From positions 1 to 49,918 of the forward strand of contig DELI01000012.1 of NCBI GenBank assembly GCA_002354335.1: DNA of 49,918 bases. The letters run 5' to 3'. Every line of letters begins with the position of its first letter. Position 1 is the stretch's first letter. The translations under genes were made by a program, and so were the position numbers. The notes beneath the pieces were generated by a model. It made no database searches. It worked only from the letters and a program-made list of their open reading frames with translations, and had not been told where the DNA came from. This document shows, piece after piece, positions 15,622 through 23,686 of this stretch. Source of the DNA: Sphingobacterium sp. UBA2700. Its GTDB lineage: Bacteria > Bacteroidota > Bacteroidia > Sphingobacteriales > Sphingobacteriaceae.

Positions 15622-18600
15622 TTATTTAATATTTGCTGTTAAACTCAAGGAGAACGAACGCGTGTAAGGATAGTCTATACCTCGCTCACGTTTTACCGTA
15701 GAGAAATAGCCTATATCATTCATATATCCCGTTATTTTTAAATTGCTCATGCGGATTTTGTTCAACCAGCTGGTGTTTCTGATGTCATAACCCAAACTAA
15801 TTGATTCGATCGCCAACCTGTTTTCCTGTTGAACAAACCTCGATGACATAGGCGTAGACTCCGGATGGCTATCTAAATCGCTGTATTCACCACCTAAATC
15901 AATCAAGTTGATGCGTTTGTAGGAGCTGACATCGCCTACTTGCTTCCAGCGATCGTATAGCGCGCGCTTGTCCTGATTAGAATTTAAGAGTTGCTGCATG
16001 CTGATATTCTCTACCTTGTTATACAGTGCCGAGTTAAACACATCTTGATTGTACAGATAGCGGACAATAACATTCGCCGAGAAGCCCTTATAGACTAAGT
16101 TTGACGTGAATACACCTTGCAACTTAGGTCTGCTATTTCCAACAACTACAGCATCATTAAAATCGTATTGAAAGCTGTATGTTCCGTCTTTCTTCATGAA
16201 CAATTCGTTTCCGGTGGCTGGGTCAATCCCTAGGGAAGGAACTGTCCAAATGTCTGCCGGATCGCCACCATCTCTATATTGAATCAACGATTTGCTTTGT
16301 CTTAGGTTGCTGTTCATACTTTCAAGGATACTATTGAAGTCATTGTACTCTTGTTTGTATGTGGATCCCATTAAGCCAATCGTCCAAATGATACGGTCTT
16401 GTAATTTGTAAATTGGGGCATACTTTGCATATATTTCGACACCATCTACCGTCAGGTTACCAGCATTAATCGGATAACGTGATAAAGAAGTTGATGATGG
16501 AAGCGCTACTGCCACAACAAGCGGATCGGTGAATTTTCTATAGGCATTCACATATCCTGACAATCGGCTATTCCATGCTGCGAAATCCAATCCTAATGAG
16601 ATGGTCTCTGTATTTTGCCATTTTAGCTTCTTGTTTCCTAAGGAACTAACATTGACGCCCTGACCCCAGAAGTTATATCCAGATTCGTAATCGTAGGTTG
16701 TAATGGACGTATAGCTTGTGAAGTTTTGATTACCCGTGCGACCGTAGTTTCCGCGCAATCTTAACAAATTGATTGCTGGTGCGAAGTCGTTAAAAAATTG
16801 TTCTTTATGAAGGTTCCAGGATAAACCGCCTGAGAAAAATGGCGAATAGAGGTTATCCACGCCGAAGGCGGTAGAACCGTCGTATGAAAAGGTAAAATCG
16901 GCGTTGTATTTATTGTCGTACGAGTAGTTGAACGTACTGATCAGGGAATTCCGGCGCTCGACGATTGCTGAAGATTGCGGTCTGGAGTTTTCCAGATAGC
17001 CATAGGCGTATCTAGCCGCTCCCGTACTAAATGTAGGGAAACCAACAGCGATAAATCCTGCAGAATTAGCATTCGAGTTGAATACTTCCGCATGTACTTG
17101 TCCGTTTAAGCTGTGTTTTCCATCAAAAACCTTATGATAAACCACACTTGCATTCGCTGTGTAGTTCAAGCGATTCATTTCGGAATTTGTTAAACGACCT
17201 TTTTCAAGCACGTTGATCAATCGATATTGGGTGTGCCTTGGCGATATAAATACATTGTGCTCGGTATCATCTTTATAGATCTGTAAAGCGCCATTAAGCG
17301 TCCAGTTGCTATTGATATCCCAACGAATCTTTGTGTTGTTTGTAATCGCATAATTCTTGGTGCGGTCAAAGCTCCCGATTGCGGAAAGATAAAGCGGGTT
17401 GCTAATGTATTCCGCTTCGCTGCTGTAACCAGTCGATACGATCGCTAGATAGGCCTGCGAGCTAGGCGCTTTTTCGTAGTAAGGATTGGTGTTGACCCAA
17501 TTGCTGAAGCTTCCATAATTTGACTCTTCCGCGCTGTATCCATTGATATAAAGCATATTGCTTGCTCGGAAATTCTTATGTCGGAAATCAACGTTTAAGC
17601 GAGTTCCCCAGGTATCTCTGGAAGAACCTTTCATGGCACCATTATTCTTGCGGTAATCTCCTCCGATACCGTAAGTAAGCGATCCGTCACCACCGTTGAT
17701 CATCAATGAGTGGCGTTGTGACACTGCAGTCTGCACCGGGTCACTTAGCCAATAGGAATCAACCCCTCTTGCAATGTTCTTTAGGCGTTCGGCGTAAAGC
17801 GCATCTAATTCAATTTGCGTTTCGTATTTATCACGGCGCGGGTGGATGGTGTAACGTCCAGATAATCTTTCAAATTCTACCTTTTCTGCCGCGTTCATCA
17901 TATTGTAGCTTCGAAGGTCGGGAGCATCTATATTGATGTCTGTACTGTAATTAATCAATAGCTCACCGGGCTTCGGTGCAATAGTTTCAATAACGATAAC
18001 ACCGTTGGATGCGCGCGAACCATAAATAGCGGTAGAAGCAGCATCTTTAAGAATGGTTACCGATGCGATGCGGTTGATGTCCATATCCGTAACGGTTCTC
18101 AAGGTCGTTGGAAAGCCATCTAAAATGAATAAAGGCTGATTGGGATCTTCGGAGAACTCATCTCTTAGGGCATCCGTAGCAATACTGGTTTGTCCGCGAA
18201 GCTCGATGGTTGCCAAAGCATTTGGATTGGACCCCGCTAAGTTATTTTCCATGGATAGGAACGAAGGGTCTAATGCTTTTAACGACTGAATAACATTGGT
18301 ATTTCCAACCTGTTTAAGCTCTTCGGTATTGAATGAAGCACTCGCGCCGGTAAAGGTTTCTTTTTTACGAGCAGAAATACCCGTAACAACGACCTCTTCC
18401 ACGCGGTTGTCTGTAGATTCTAAGACAACGCGCACCGTGCTACCCTGTACTTTTATAATTCTAGTTTCATAGCCTACATTGGACACTTCGATCTCTTGGT
18501 TTTGGATGTTTCCAGGAAAGGTGAAGCTACCATCAGTGTTTGTTGATGTTGCTTTTTTACGGTCTGAAATAAGTCGAATTGAAGCTCCTGATATGGGATT

Positions 18601-19017
18601 GCCCTGCGCATCGACAACTACCCCTTTGGTCGATTGCTGCTGTTGGTTTTTCTCGTTGTTAGCCGCTTTCTTTTTGGGAAGAATGCTAATGGTTTTGTTT
18701 TTGATCTGATAGTCTAAAGGCAGATTTTGCAATACAGATTGTACTGCCTGATCGACAGGCACATCTTTCAGTTCGATGGATATTTTCGGATATTGATTGA
18801 TCATATCCGCATCGAAGAAAAGGTCATAGCCCGACTGATGTCGGATTTGGAAAAGTGCCTGCTGTAGCGACATCGTTTTCCGCGGGATCGTAATTTGTCC
18901 CGACACTAAACTACTGCTCAGCAGCAGTGCTGCAAGAATGGTAGTCCGTCCCATCTTCAATCCTCCTTTGTTCAAGGAGAACTCACCCCTAAAGAGTGTT
19001 TTTAGAGAGATTTTCAT
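15622..19017 (-). CDS. SusC/RagA TonB-linked outer-membrane transporter with STN domain
   Basis: The 1131-residue protein starts with a signal sequence (AALLLSSSLVSGQ), an STN domain (about 46-116, with MSLQQALFQIRHQSGYDLFF) and a carboxypeptidase-regulatory-like domain (about 130-205). The plug domain follows with VEEVVVTG, DALRD and ASTAIYGSRASNGVIVIET, then a 22-strand barrel ending in an aromatic residue pattern (SLSLTANIK). The STN domain is the hallmark of transporters that signal through a FecR anti-sigma factor, and such a pair is encoded immediately upstream. It therefore both imports ligand in a TonB-dependent way and probably reports its presence. Confidence 0.95.
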   Translation of the reverse strand: MKISLKTLFRGEFSLNKGGLKMGRTTILAALLLSSSLVSGQITIPRKTMSLQQALFQIRHQSGYDLFFDADMINQYPKISIELKDVPVDQAVQSVLQNLPLDYQIKNKTISILPKKKAANNEKNQQQQSTKGVVVDAQGNPISGASIRLISDRKKATSTNTDGSFTFPGNIQNQEIEVSNVGYETRIIKVQGSTVRVVLESTDNRVEEVVVTGISARKKETFTGASASFNTEELKQVGNTNVIQSLKALDPSFLSMENNLAGSNPNALATIELRGQTSIATDALRDEFSEDPNQPLFILDGFPTTLRTVTDMDINRIASVTILKDAASTAIYGSRASNGVIVIETIAPKPGELLINYSTDINIDAPDLRSYNMMNAAEKVEFERLSGRYTIHPRRDKYETQIELDALYAERLKNIARGVDSYWLSDPVQTAVSQRHSLMINGGDGSLTYGIGGDYRKNNGAMKGSSRDTWGTRLNVDFRHKNFRASNMLYINGYSAEESNYGSFSNWVNTNPYYEKAPSSQAYLAIVSTGYSSEAEYISNPLYLSAIGSFDRTKNYAITNNTKIRWDINSNWTLNGALQIYKDDTEHNVFISPRHTQYRLINVLEKGRLTNSEMNRLNYTANASVVYHKVFDGKHSLNGQVHAEVFNSNANSAGFIAVGFPTFSTGAARYAYGYLENSRPQSSAIVERRNSLISTFNYSYDNKYNADFTFSYDGSTAFGVDNLYSPFFSGGLSWNLHKEQFFNDFAPAINLLRLRGNYGRTGNQNFTSYTSITTYDYESGYNFWGQGVNVSSLGNKKLKWQNTETISLGLDFAAWNSRLSGYVNAYRKFTDPLVVAVALPSSTSLSRYPINAGNLTVDGVEIYAKYAPIYKLQDRIIWTIGLMGSTYKQEYNDFNSILESMNSNLRQSKSLIQYRDGGDPADIWTVPSLGIDPATGNELFMKKDGTYSFQYDFNDAVVVGNSRPKLQGVFTSNLVYKGFSANVIVRYLYNQDVFNSALYNKVENISMQQLLNSNQDKRALYDRWKQVGDVSSYKRINLIDLGGEYSDLDSHPESTPMSSRFVQQENRLAIESISLGYDIRNTSWLNKIRMSNLKITGYMNDIGYFSTVKRERGIDYPYTRSFSLSLTANIK

Positions 19018-19039
19018 AATTAGTGATAAAAAAATAGGG

Positions 19040-20164
19040 TTAAAAGTTTGATACGTATATTGTTTTGGCGTTTATTCTAAAGTGTAATTTTTGAGAGGAA
19101 CTCATGATATTTAGAATCTCCTGAAGGGATTTGTTCTTGGCTATTGCTCCTGTGAATCGTTTCTTTTCGATGTCGTTGTCAATCTTGAATTTCACATCAT
19201 ACCAGCGTTCGAGCTCTACGCAGATCTCGGCGAGGTCGGCATTGATAAAAATGAAGTCGTTATTGATCCAGGCGAGGCTGCTTTCATCGTATTCACGTTT
19301 GGTAAGTCCGGATGCGTTGAGCGTTGCTTCCTGTCCCGGTGATAATATAAGCGAATGATTGGCTTTCAGCGCTGACACTTCGACTTTACCTTCAACTAAG
19401 GTCGTTCGGCTCTCGGCTTCGCCTACATAGTTTTTAACGACGAATTTAGTGCCTAATACTTTAACCGACTGTTGTTTTGAGTTGACGATAAAGCTACTGT
19501 GACTGGCGGTTTTCTTGATCTCGAAATATCCTTCGCCTTCCAGGAAAACTTCTCGTTTGTCCTGCTGGAAACGACTTGGGAAACGGAGGGAGGATGCAGC
19601 GTTTAATGTTACTTTGCTGCCATCAGCCAGTAGGATAGAAGAGATTGTTCCCTTCGGAGTTGTTAATGTATTGTATGCGATAGGTGCATCGCTAGTATTT
19701 ACTGCTTCTTGTTGGTATAATAAATTCCCTTGCTCGTCAACACGAATGCTCAGACCATCGCTTGTTGTAATATTTTGCTTTATCTTCGGATTGATTACAA
19801 TAGTTTTCCCGTCTGCCAGTTTTAGTTCTACCTCATCTTTGACCGGCATAATGGTAGGCACTTCAGAAAGCAGAAGCGTTTTTGGATTTTGATTGAAATA
19901 GATCGCCATCGCAATAGCAGAGGCTACAATAGCGGTTGCAGCGACTTTCCAATAATTGTTAAACTTAAAGACCTTCGGTTTTCTTTTTATTTCCTTGCTC
20001 AAGTCTTCTCGAATTTGCTTTTTATGAAGATTTAGCGTCGAGCGATCAATTACATGTTCCTCTTCGGATACAGCATACCAGAACTCAATAGCCTTTTTCT
20101 CTTCATCAGAGCATTGTCCACTGAGGTATTTGTCGATAAGTATTTTAAAATCGTGTTCGGTCAT
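19040..20164 (-). CDS. FecR-family anti-sigma factor
   Basis: The 374-residue inner-membrane protein has a cytoplasmic N-terminal segment (about 1-70) that would bind the sigma factor. A single membrane segment follows (about 72-88, WKVAATAIVASAIAMAIYF). The periplasmic FecR domain carries TPKGTISSILLADGSKVTLN (about 168-187) and EVFLEGEGYFEIKK, and a C-terminal DUF4974 domain ends with the SLQEILNIMSSSQKLHFRI pattern. It transduces the signal from the STN domain of the neighbouring SusC to the ECF sigma. It lies between the sigma and SusC genes, as usual. Confidence 0.93.
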   Translation of the reverse strand: MTEHDFKILIDKYLSGQCSDEEKKAIEFWYAVSEEEHVIDRSTLNLHKKQIREDLSKEIKRKPKVFKFNNYWKVAATAIVASAIAMAIYFNQNPKTLLLSEVPTIMPVKDEVELKLADGKTIVINPKIKQNITTSDGLSIRVDEQGNLLYQQEAVNTSDAPIAYNTLTTPKGTISSILLADGSKVTLNAASSLRFPSRFQQDKREVFLEGEGYFEIKKTASHSSFIVNSKQQSVKVLGTKFVVKNYVGEAESRTTLVEGKVEVSALKANHSLILSPGQEATLNASGLTKREYDESSLAWINNDFIFINADLAEICVELERWYDVKFKIDNDIEKKRFTGAIAKNKSLQEILNIMSSSQKLHFRINAKTIYVSNF

Positions 20165-20237
20165 TTTGATGGTTTATCAATACGGCAATATCAGGCAGTA
20201 TATAGATAAGACGACTTAGTATAGCGTGAGTTGTATA

Positions 20238-20807
20238 TTAAAAGAGAAAAAAATGCGTATAGGGGTGAAGTTTTTTTCTTAAAATCTTTAATGCATTGTG
20301 TACCTGTGTTTTAACTGTTTTTTCGGAGATGGCTAACTGATCAGCAATTTCCTGGTAACTCAATTCTTGCTTTCGACTTAACTCAAATACCTGTCGCATC
20401 TTAGTAGGCAGGCTGTCTACTGCTTCTGCAATTATCGTTTCTATTTGTTTCTCGCGAATGCGAAAGTCTGTAGACTCCACTAACTTGTAAGTATGAAGAA
20501 ATGATTCATAATAAGTGTCGACAATTTTGTTGTGTTTTATTAAGTCGAGTATCTTATTGCGCGCCGTGATGTAAAGGTATCCTCTAATATTTCTGATGTG
20601 GGTCAGTGATTGGCGGTTTTCCCATAGTTTTAGAAATACATCGTGTGTGAGATCTTTGGTCAGTTCGTAGTCTTTTGTTTTGTTGTAGATATGAATATAT
20701 ATTTCTTCGAAAAAGTGATCATAGAGCGCATCATAGGCAGCATGACTGCCTTCGCTAATCTTGCGGATTAGTTCGATCTCGTCTATATGTTGATCATTCG
20801 TATTCAT
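20238..20807 (-). CDS. ECF RNA polymerase sigma factor (FecI-like)
   Basis: The protein, about 189 residues from ATG 20807, has sigma region 2 (AAYDALYDHFFEEIYIHIYN, DLTHDVFLKLWENRQ, RGYLYITARNKILDLIKH) and region 4 (LPTKMRQVFELSRKQELSYQ followed by an EIADQLAISEKTVKTQVHNAL helix-turn-helix). The longer reading to 20825 uses TTG and is less likely. It sits upstream of the cognate FecR gene and should direct transcription of the SusC operon when released. The C terminus is unusually hydrophobic and His/Phe-rich (HPYTHFFLF). Confidence 0.92.
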   Translation of the reverse strand: MNTNDQHIDEIELIRKISEGSHAAYDALYDHFFEEIYIHIYNKTKDYELTKDLTHDVFLKLWENRQSLTHIRNIRGYLYITARNKILDLIKHNKIVDTYYESFLHTYKLVESTDFRIREKQIETIIAEAVDSLPTKMRQVFELSRKQELSYQEIADQLAISEKTVKTQVHNALKILRKKLHPYTHFFLF

Positions 20808-20889
20808 ACCAAACTTAAGCCACAATCAAATCCATTGAAAGTTTGCTCATAGGTCGACGTGTTAATAATAAGCTGTAAATGAGTAGTGA

Positions 20890-20897
20890 CAAATATA
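20890..20897 (-). promoter_or_regulatory. Candidate promoter -7 element of the ECF sigma gene
   Basis: The minus strand reads TATATTTG, a perfect match to the Bacteroidota -7 consensus TAnnTTTG, about 83 bases before the sigma start codon. No clear TTTG -33 element is seen at the right distance, so support is moderate. Confidence 0.4.
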
Positions 20898-21002
20898 AAA
20901 AAAGGTTTTACTGAATATACATGATTTGATGAAATTCGGCAAAAAAGTTCTCCTTGAAAATCAATGCGTTAATAGGGTTTTGTTGAAAAGCACGCATTTT
21001 TC

Positions 21003-21033
21003 TTTGTAAAAAAGGTTAAAATTCGGATATTTG
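21003..21033 (+). promoter_or_regulatory. Candidate promoter of the tRNA-Thr gene
   Basis: TTTG at 21003-21006 and GATATTTG at 21026-21033 (one mismatch to TAnnTTTG) are separated by 19 bases, the usual Bacteroidota spacing. They place the start of transcription a few bases before the tRNA. Confidence 0.5.
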
Positions 21034-21048
21034 CATCACCAAAAACAA

Positions 21049-21121
<73 letters not shown>

Positions 21122-21136
21122 CAGAAAAGGGTAAAG

Positions 21137-21167
21137 AAAAAGCTCATCGAAAGATGAGCTTTTTTTG
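21137..21167 (+). terminator. Intrinsic terminator after tRNA-Thr
   Basis: AGCTCATC (21141-21148) and GATGAGCT (21153-21160) form a perfect 8-base-pair stem with a GAAA tetraloop, followed by seven T and preceded by a run of A. This ends the tRNA transcript. Confidence 0.9.
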
Positions 21168-21609
21168 TTTTTAATGCGGATGTCATTTCTTCGAGGGCAT
21201 TGCTAGTATTGACTAGATCTTGAACTGTTCGAGTAGGGTACCTTGTGGAACCAATTTAAAGCCCTATCAAACCCGATTCAAGATGGGTTTGATTGGGGTT
21301 ATCATTGGTTTTACATTGGGTTTGAAAGGGAAGTGAGTTGACGTTGGTTGGATATGGTTGGGAGGAAGAGTGCTGGGGGGAGCTTTTATTGAAGTAATTT
21401 TAGTTCTTAGACTTTGATACATAAAACGGTGCCTTGTTGTTGGAGGTGGGATTTAAAAGAAATTCTTTACATAAGAATACTATAAATAATTTTTTTTAAT
21501 CTATTAATACGTAGCATTTATTTAATTTGTTGAAGAATAGAAGGTAAGGGGTAACTGGAATATTTTTTTGAAATCACACTTTTTTTACTAAATATTTTAG
21601 CGTATAATT
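21168..21609. other. Intergenic stretch between tRNA-Thr and the methyltransferase gene
   Basis: No gene is seen. The segment 21257-21330 is an inverted relative of the CCCAATGTAAA element at 630-715, with its own hairpin ATCAAACCC (21266-21274)/GGGTTTGAT (21285-21293). From about 21400 the base composition turns sharply AT-rich and stays so to about 34.4 kb, marking the likely left limit of the defence island. Confidence 0.6.
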
Positions 21610-21631
21610 GTAACCAATATATAAGGTTGTA
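21610..21631. promoter_or_regulatory. Imperfect inverted repeat before the methyltransferase start
   Basis: TAACC (21611-21615) and GGTTGTA (21625-21631) form an imperfect inverted repeat ending 4 bases before ATG 21636. A site here would suit autoregulation by the HTH domain fused to the methyltransferase. This is inferred from position and symmetry only. Confidence 0.3.
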
Positions 21632-21635
21632 TAAG

Positions 21636-22874
21636 ATGGTTACTAAAGATTATTTAACAATAGCTGAAGTCGCAGAATTATTAGGCAAAAATAAGGAAAC
21701 ATTACGAAGATGGGACAAAGAAGGTAAACTTTCTGCTGTTCGTGAACCAATAAGTAACTATAGAGTTTATAAAAAATCTGATATTGAAAATTTATTTTCA
21801 AACTTTATTGATTTAAAGGCAGATTCTGAAAATTTAAATTTCGTCCATCCAGATAATGATTACAAAGTACTTGAATTATTTGCAGGAGCAGGTGGTCTTG
21901 CTGTTGGTTTAGAGAAAGCAGGATTAAAATGTGTTGCACTTAATGAAATTGATAAGTATGCTTGCCAAACATTAAGGGAAAATAGACCTCATTGGAATGT
22001 TTTGGAAGGAGATATAAAGAATTTTGAATTTTCACAATACCACAATCAAGTAGATGTTGTAACTGGGGGATTTCCTTGTCAAGCTTTTAGTTATGCAGGA
22101 AAACGACTTGGGTTTGAAGATGCCAGAGGAACCTTATTTTATGAATTCGCTAGAGTCGTTAGAGAAGTAAACCCTCCGATATGTATTGGAGAAAATGTAA
22201 GAGGATTAGTGAATCATGATGGAGGAAGAACGCTTCAAGGAATGATTTCAATTCTAAATGAAATTGGTTATAATGTAGTCCCAATTCAAGTGCTTAAAGC
22301 AATACATTATAAAGTTCCTCAAAAAAGAGAAAGACTGATTTTAGTAGGAATTAGAAATGATATTGACGTTAATTTCGAATATCCAAAACCATACAAAAAA
22401 ATTTACACACTTAAAGACGCTTTGAAATCTGGTGAATTATTTAATCGAGATGTTCCAAAATCACCAGGTGCAAAATATCCTCTAGGGAAAAAAGAGATTT
22501 TAGACTTAGTTCCACCAAAAGGTTATTGGAGAGATCTACCTGTTGATATACAAAAAGAATTTATGGGTGCTAGTTTTTATTTAGGTGGAGGTAAAACTGG
22601 AATGGCTAGAAGAATAGGTTGGGATGAACCTTGCCTTACACTTACTTGTAGCCCTGCCCAAAAACAAACAGAAAGATGTCATCCTGATGAAACCAGACCT
22701 TTTACAGTTAGAGAATATGCTCGAATACAGACATTCCCAGATAATTGGGCTTTTGAGGGGCCAGTTTCACAACAATATAAACAAATCGGAAATGCAGTAC
22801 CAGTTAATTTAGGATGTGAAATTGGTTATTCAATAATAAAATTTTTAAATAAATACTATTTGATAAATAATTGA
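21636..22874 (+). CDS. C5-cytosine DNA methyltransferase with N-terminal MerR-like HTH
   Basis: The start is ATG 21636 (412 residues); a TTG nine bases upstream is less likely. Residues 1-60 form a MerR/excisionase-like helix-turn-helix with YLTIAEVAELLGKNKETLRR and a wing ending YRVYKKSDIENLF. The rest is a standard m5C methyltransferase: motif I LELFAGAGG (79-87), motif IV GGFPCQAFS with catalytic Cys148, motif VI ENVRGL (186-191), motif VIII QKRERLILVGI, and motif X GNAVPVNLG near the C terminus. It modifies host DNA at the site of the convergent restriction gene. N-terminal HTH domains in such enzymes (for example M.SsoII) are known to repress transcription, so R-M expression is probably controlled here. 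Confidence 0.93.
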   Translation: MVTKDYLTIAEVAELLGKNKETLRRWDKEGKLSAVREPISNYRVYKKSDIENLFSNFIDLKADSENLNFVHPDNDYKVLELFAGAGGLAVGLEKAGLKCVALNEIDKYACQTLRENRPHWNVLEGDIKNFEFSQYHNQVDVVTGGFPCQAFSYAGKRLGFEDARGTLFYEFARVVREVNPPICIGENVRGLVNHDGGRTLQGMISILNEIGYNVVPIQVLKAIHYKVPQKRERLILVGIRNDIDVNFEYPKPYKKIYTLKDALKSGELFNRDVPKSPGAKYPLGKKEILDLVPPKGYWRDLPVDIQKEFMGASFYLGGGKTGMARRIGWDEPCLTLTCSPAQKQTERCHPDETRPFTVREYARIQTFPDNWAFEGPVSQQYKQIGNAVPVNLGCEIGYSIIKFLNKYYLINN

Positions 22875-22875
22875 T

Positions 22876-22910
22876 TTAAACAAATCGATATAATATATCG
22901 ATTTGTTTAA
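22876..22910. terminator. Bidirectional terminator between the convergent R-M genes
   Basis: A 16-base-pair perfect stem (TTAAACAAATCGATAT at 22876-22891 with its complement at 22895-22910) has only a three-base loop and lies midway between the methyltransferase stop (22874) and the restriction gene stop (22923). It is AT-rich and would serve both strands. Confidence 0.75.
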
Positions 22911-22922
22911 TATTTTGAAAGA

Positions 22923-23648
22923 TTATTTGAAATCAAATAATGGTGAAGCTTCAATTTCTTTTGCTAATATTTCTAGACCTTCAGAAATTAAATTTTGAGT
23001 ATCAATATTATTTATCAAAGTTTGTAAGCTCACTACTAAATCGTCATAAAATTTAGGGAATCCCGTCACCCTATGCCAAAACTCTTTTCCCGTTATAACT
23101 GGATGAAATTTATCAATCATTCTATAATGCATACTTAATTCGTCAGGTTCTCCATATAATACTCCCACCATAAAATCTGTATTATTGATGTTTGAAAATG
23201 CTTTATTTGTTCTAGCCAAATTTATTGTGTCGGTGAATTTTTTAATTAACGGTTTAACATCTTCTGAATTGATTGTATTAGGTCCAGATTTTAATTGACA
23301 CCATTTTTTCCTATTATCAATTTTATCTAGAAATTCAATATCCATGCCTTTAATTAACGAACCTTCGGCAATTTTTAAATCAACAAACATATTTTGAATT
23401 CTAGTACCAAAAGATGTATTTATAGATGTTCCTAAAACTCGGGGAAAATAAAGTGCTTTTGCCACCCCCATTGGCGTATAATCATTTTCTAAAACTTTAG
23501 ATAGATATTTTACAACTATCGGGTTAATATTATAGTTTTTGAGCTGTGAATGAACATTTAAGCTTGCCCTTATGTGGTTTTCAAAGATATAAACTTTAAA
23601 GTATTCGACAATTTCATCTATAATTTCATTTTGACTTCGAATATTCAT
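22923..23648 (-). CDS. Type II restriction endonuclease, Eco47II/PmeII-like
   Basis: The 241-residue protein resembles the Eco47II family from memory: an opening EIIDEIVEYFKVYIFENH, then VLGTSINTSFGTRIQNM (about 110-126) and GMDIEFLDKIDNRKKWCQLK. The last block supplies the PD-(D/E)xK-type metal site: Asp in GMDIEF and the QLK triad. GVLYGEPDELS and GKEFWHRVTG are further family segments. Eco47II cuts GGNCC, a site protected by a cytosine methylase, consistent with the m5C methyltransferase next door, but the actual site cannot be read from the sequence. The gene is convergent with the methylase and 38 bases downstream of the OLD-type gene in the same direction. Confidence 0.8.
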   Translation of the reverse strand: MNIRSQNEIIDEIVEYFKVYIFENHIRASLNVHSQLKNYNINPIVVKYLSKVLENDYTPMGVAKALYFPRVLGTSINTSFGTRIQNMFVDLKIAEGSLIKGMDIEFLDKIDNRKKWCQLKSGPNTINSEDVKPLIKKFTDTINLARTNKAFSNINNTDFMVGVLYGEPDELSMHYRMIDKFHPVITGKEFWHRVTGFPKFYDDLVVSLQTLINNIDTQNLISEGLEILAKEIEASPLFDFK

Positions 23649-23686
23649 GTTTTCTAAAATTTGATGTTTTTTTTATAAAGTTTAGA

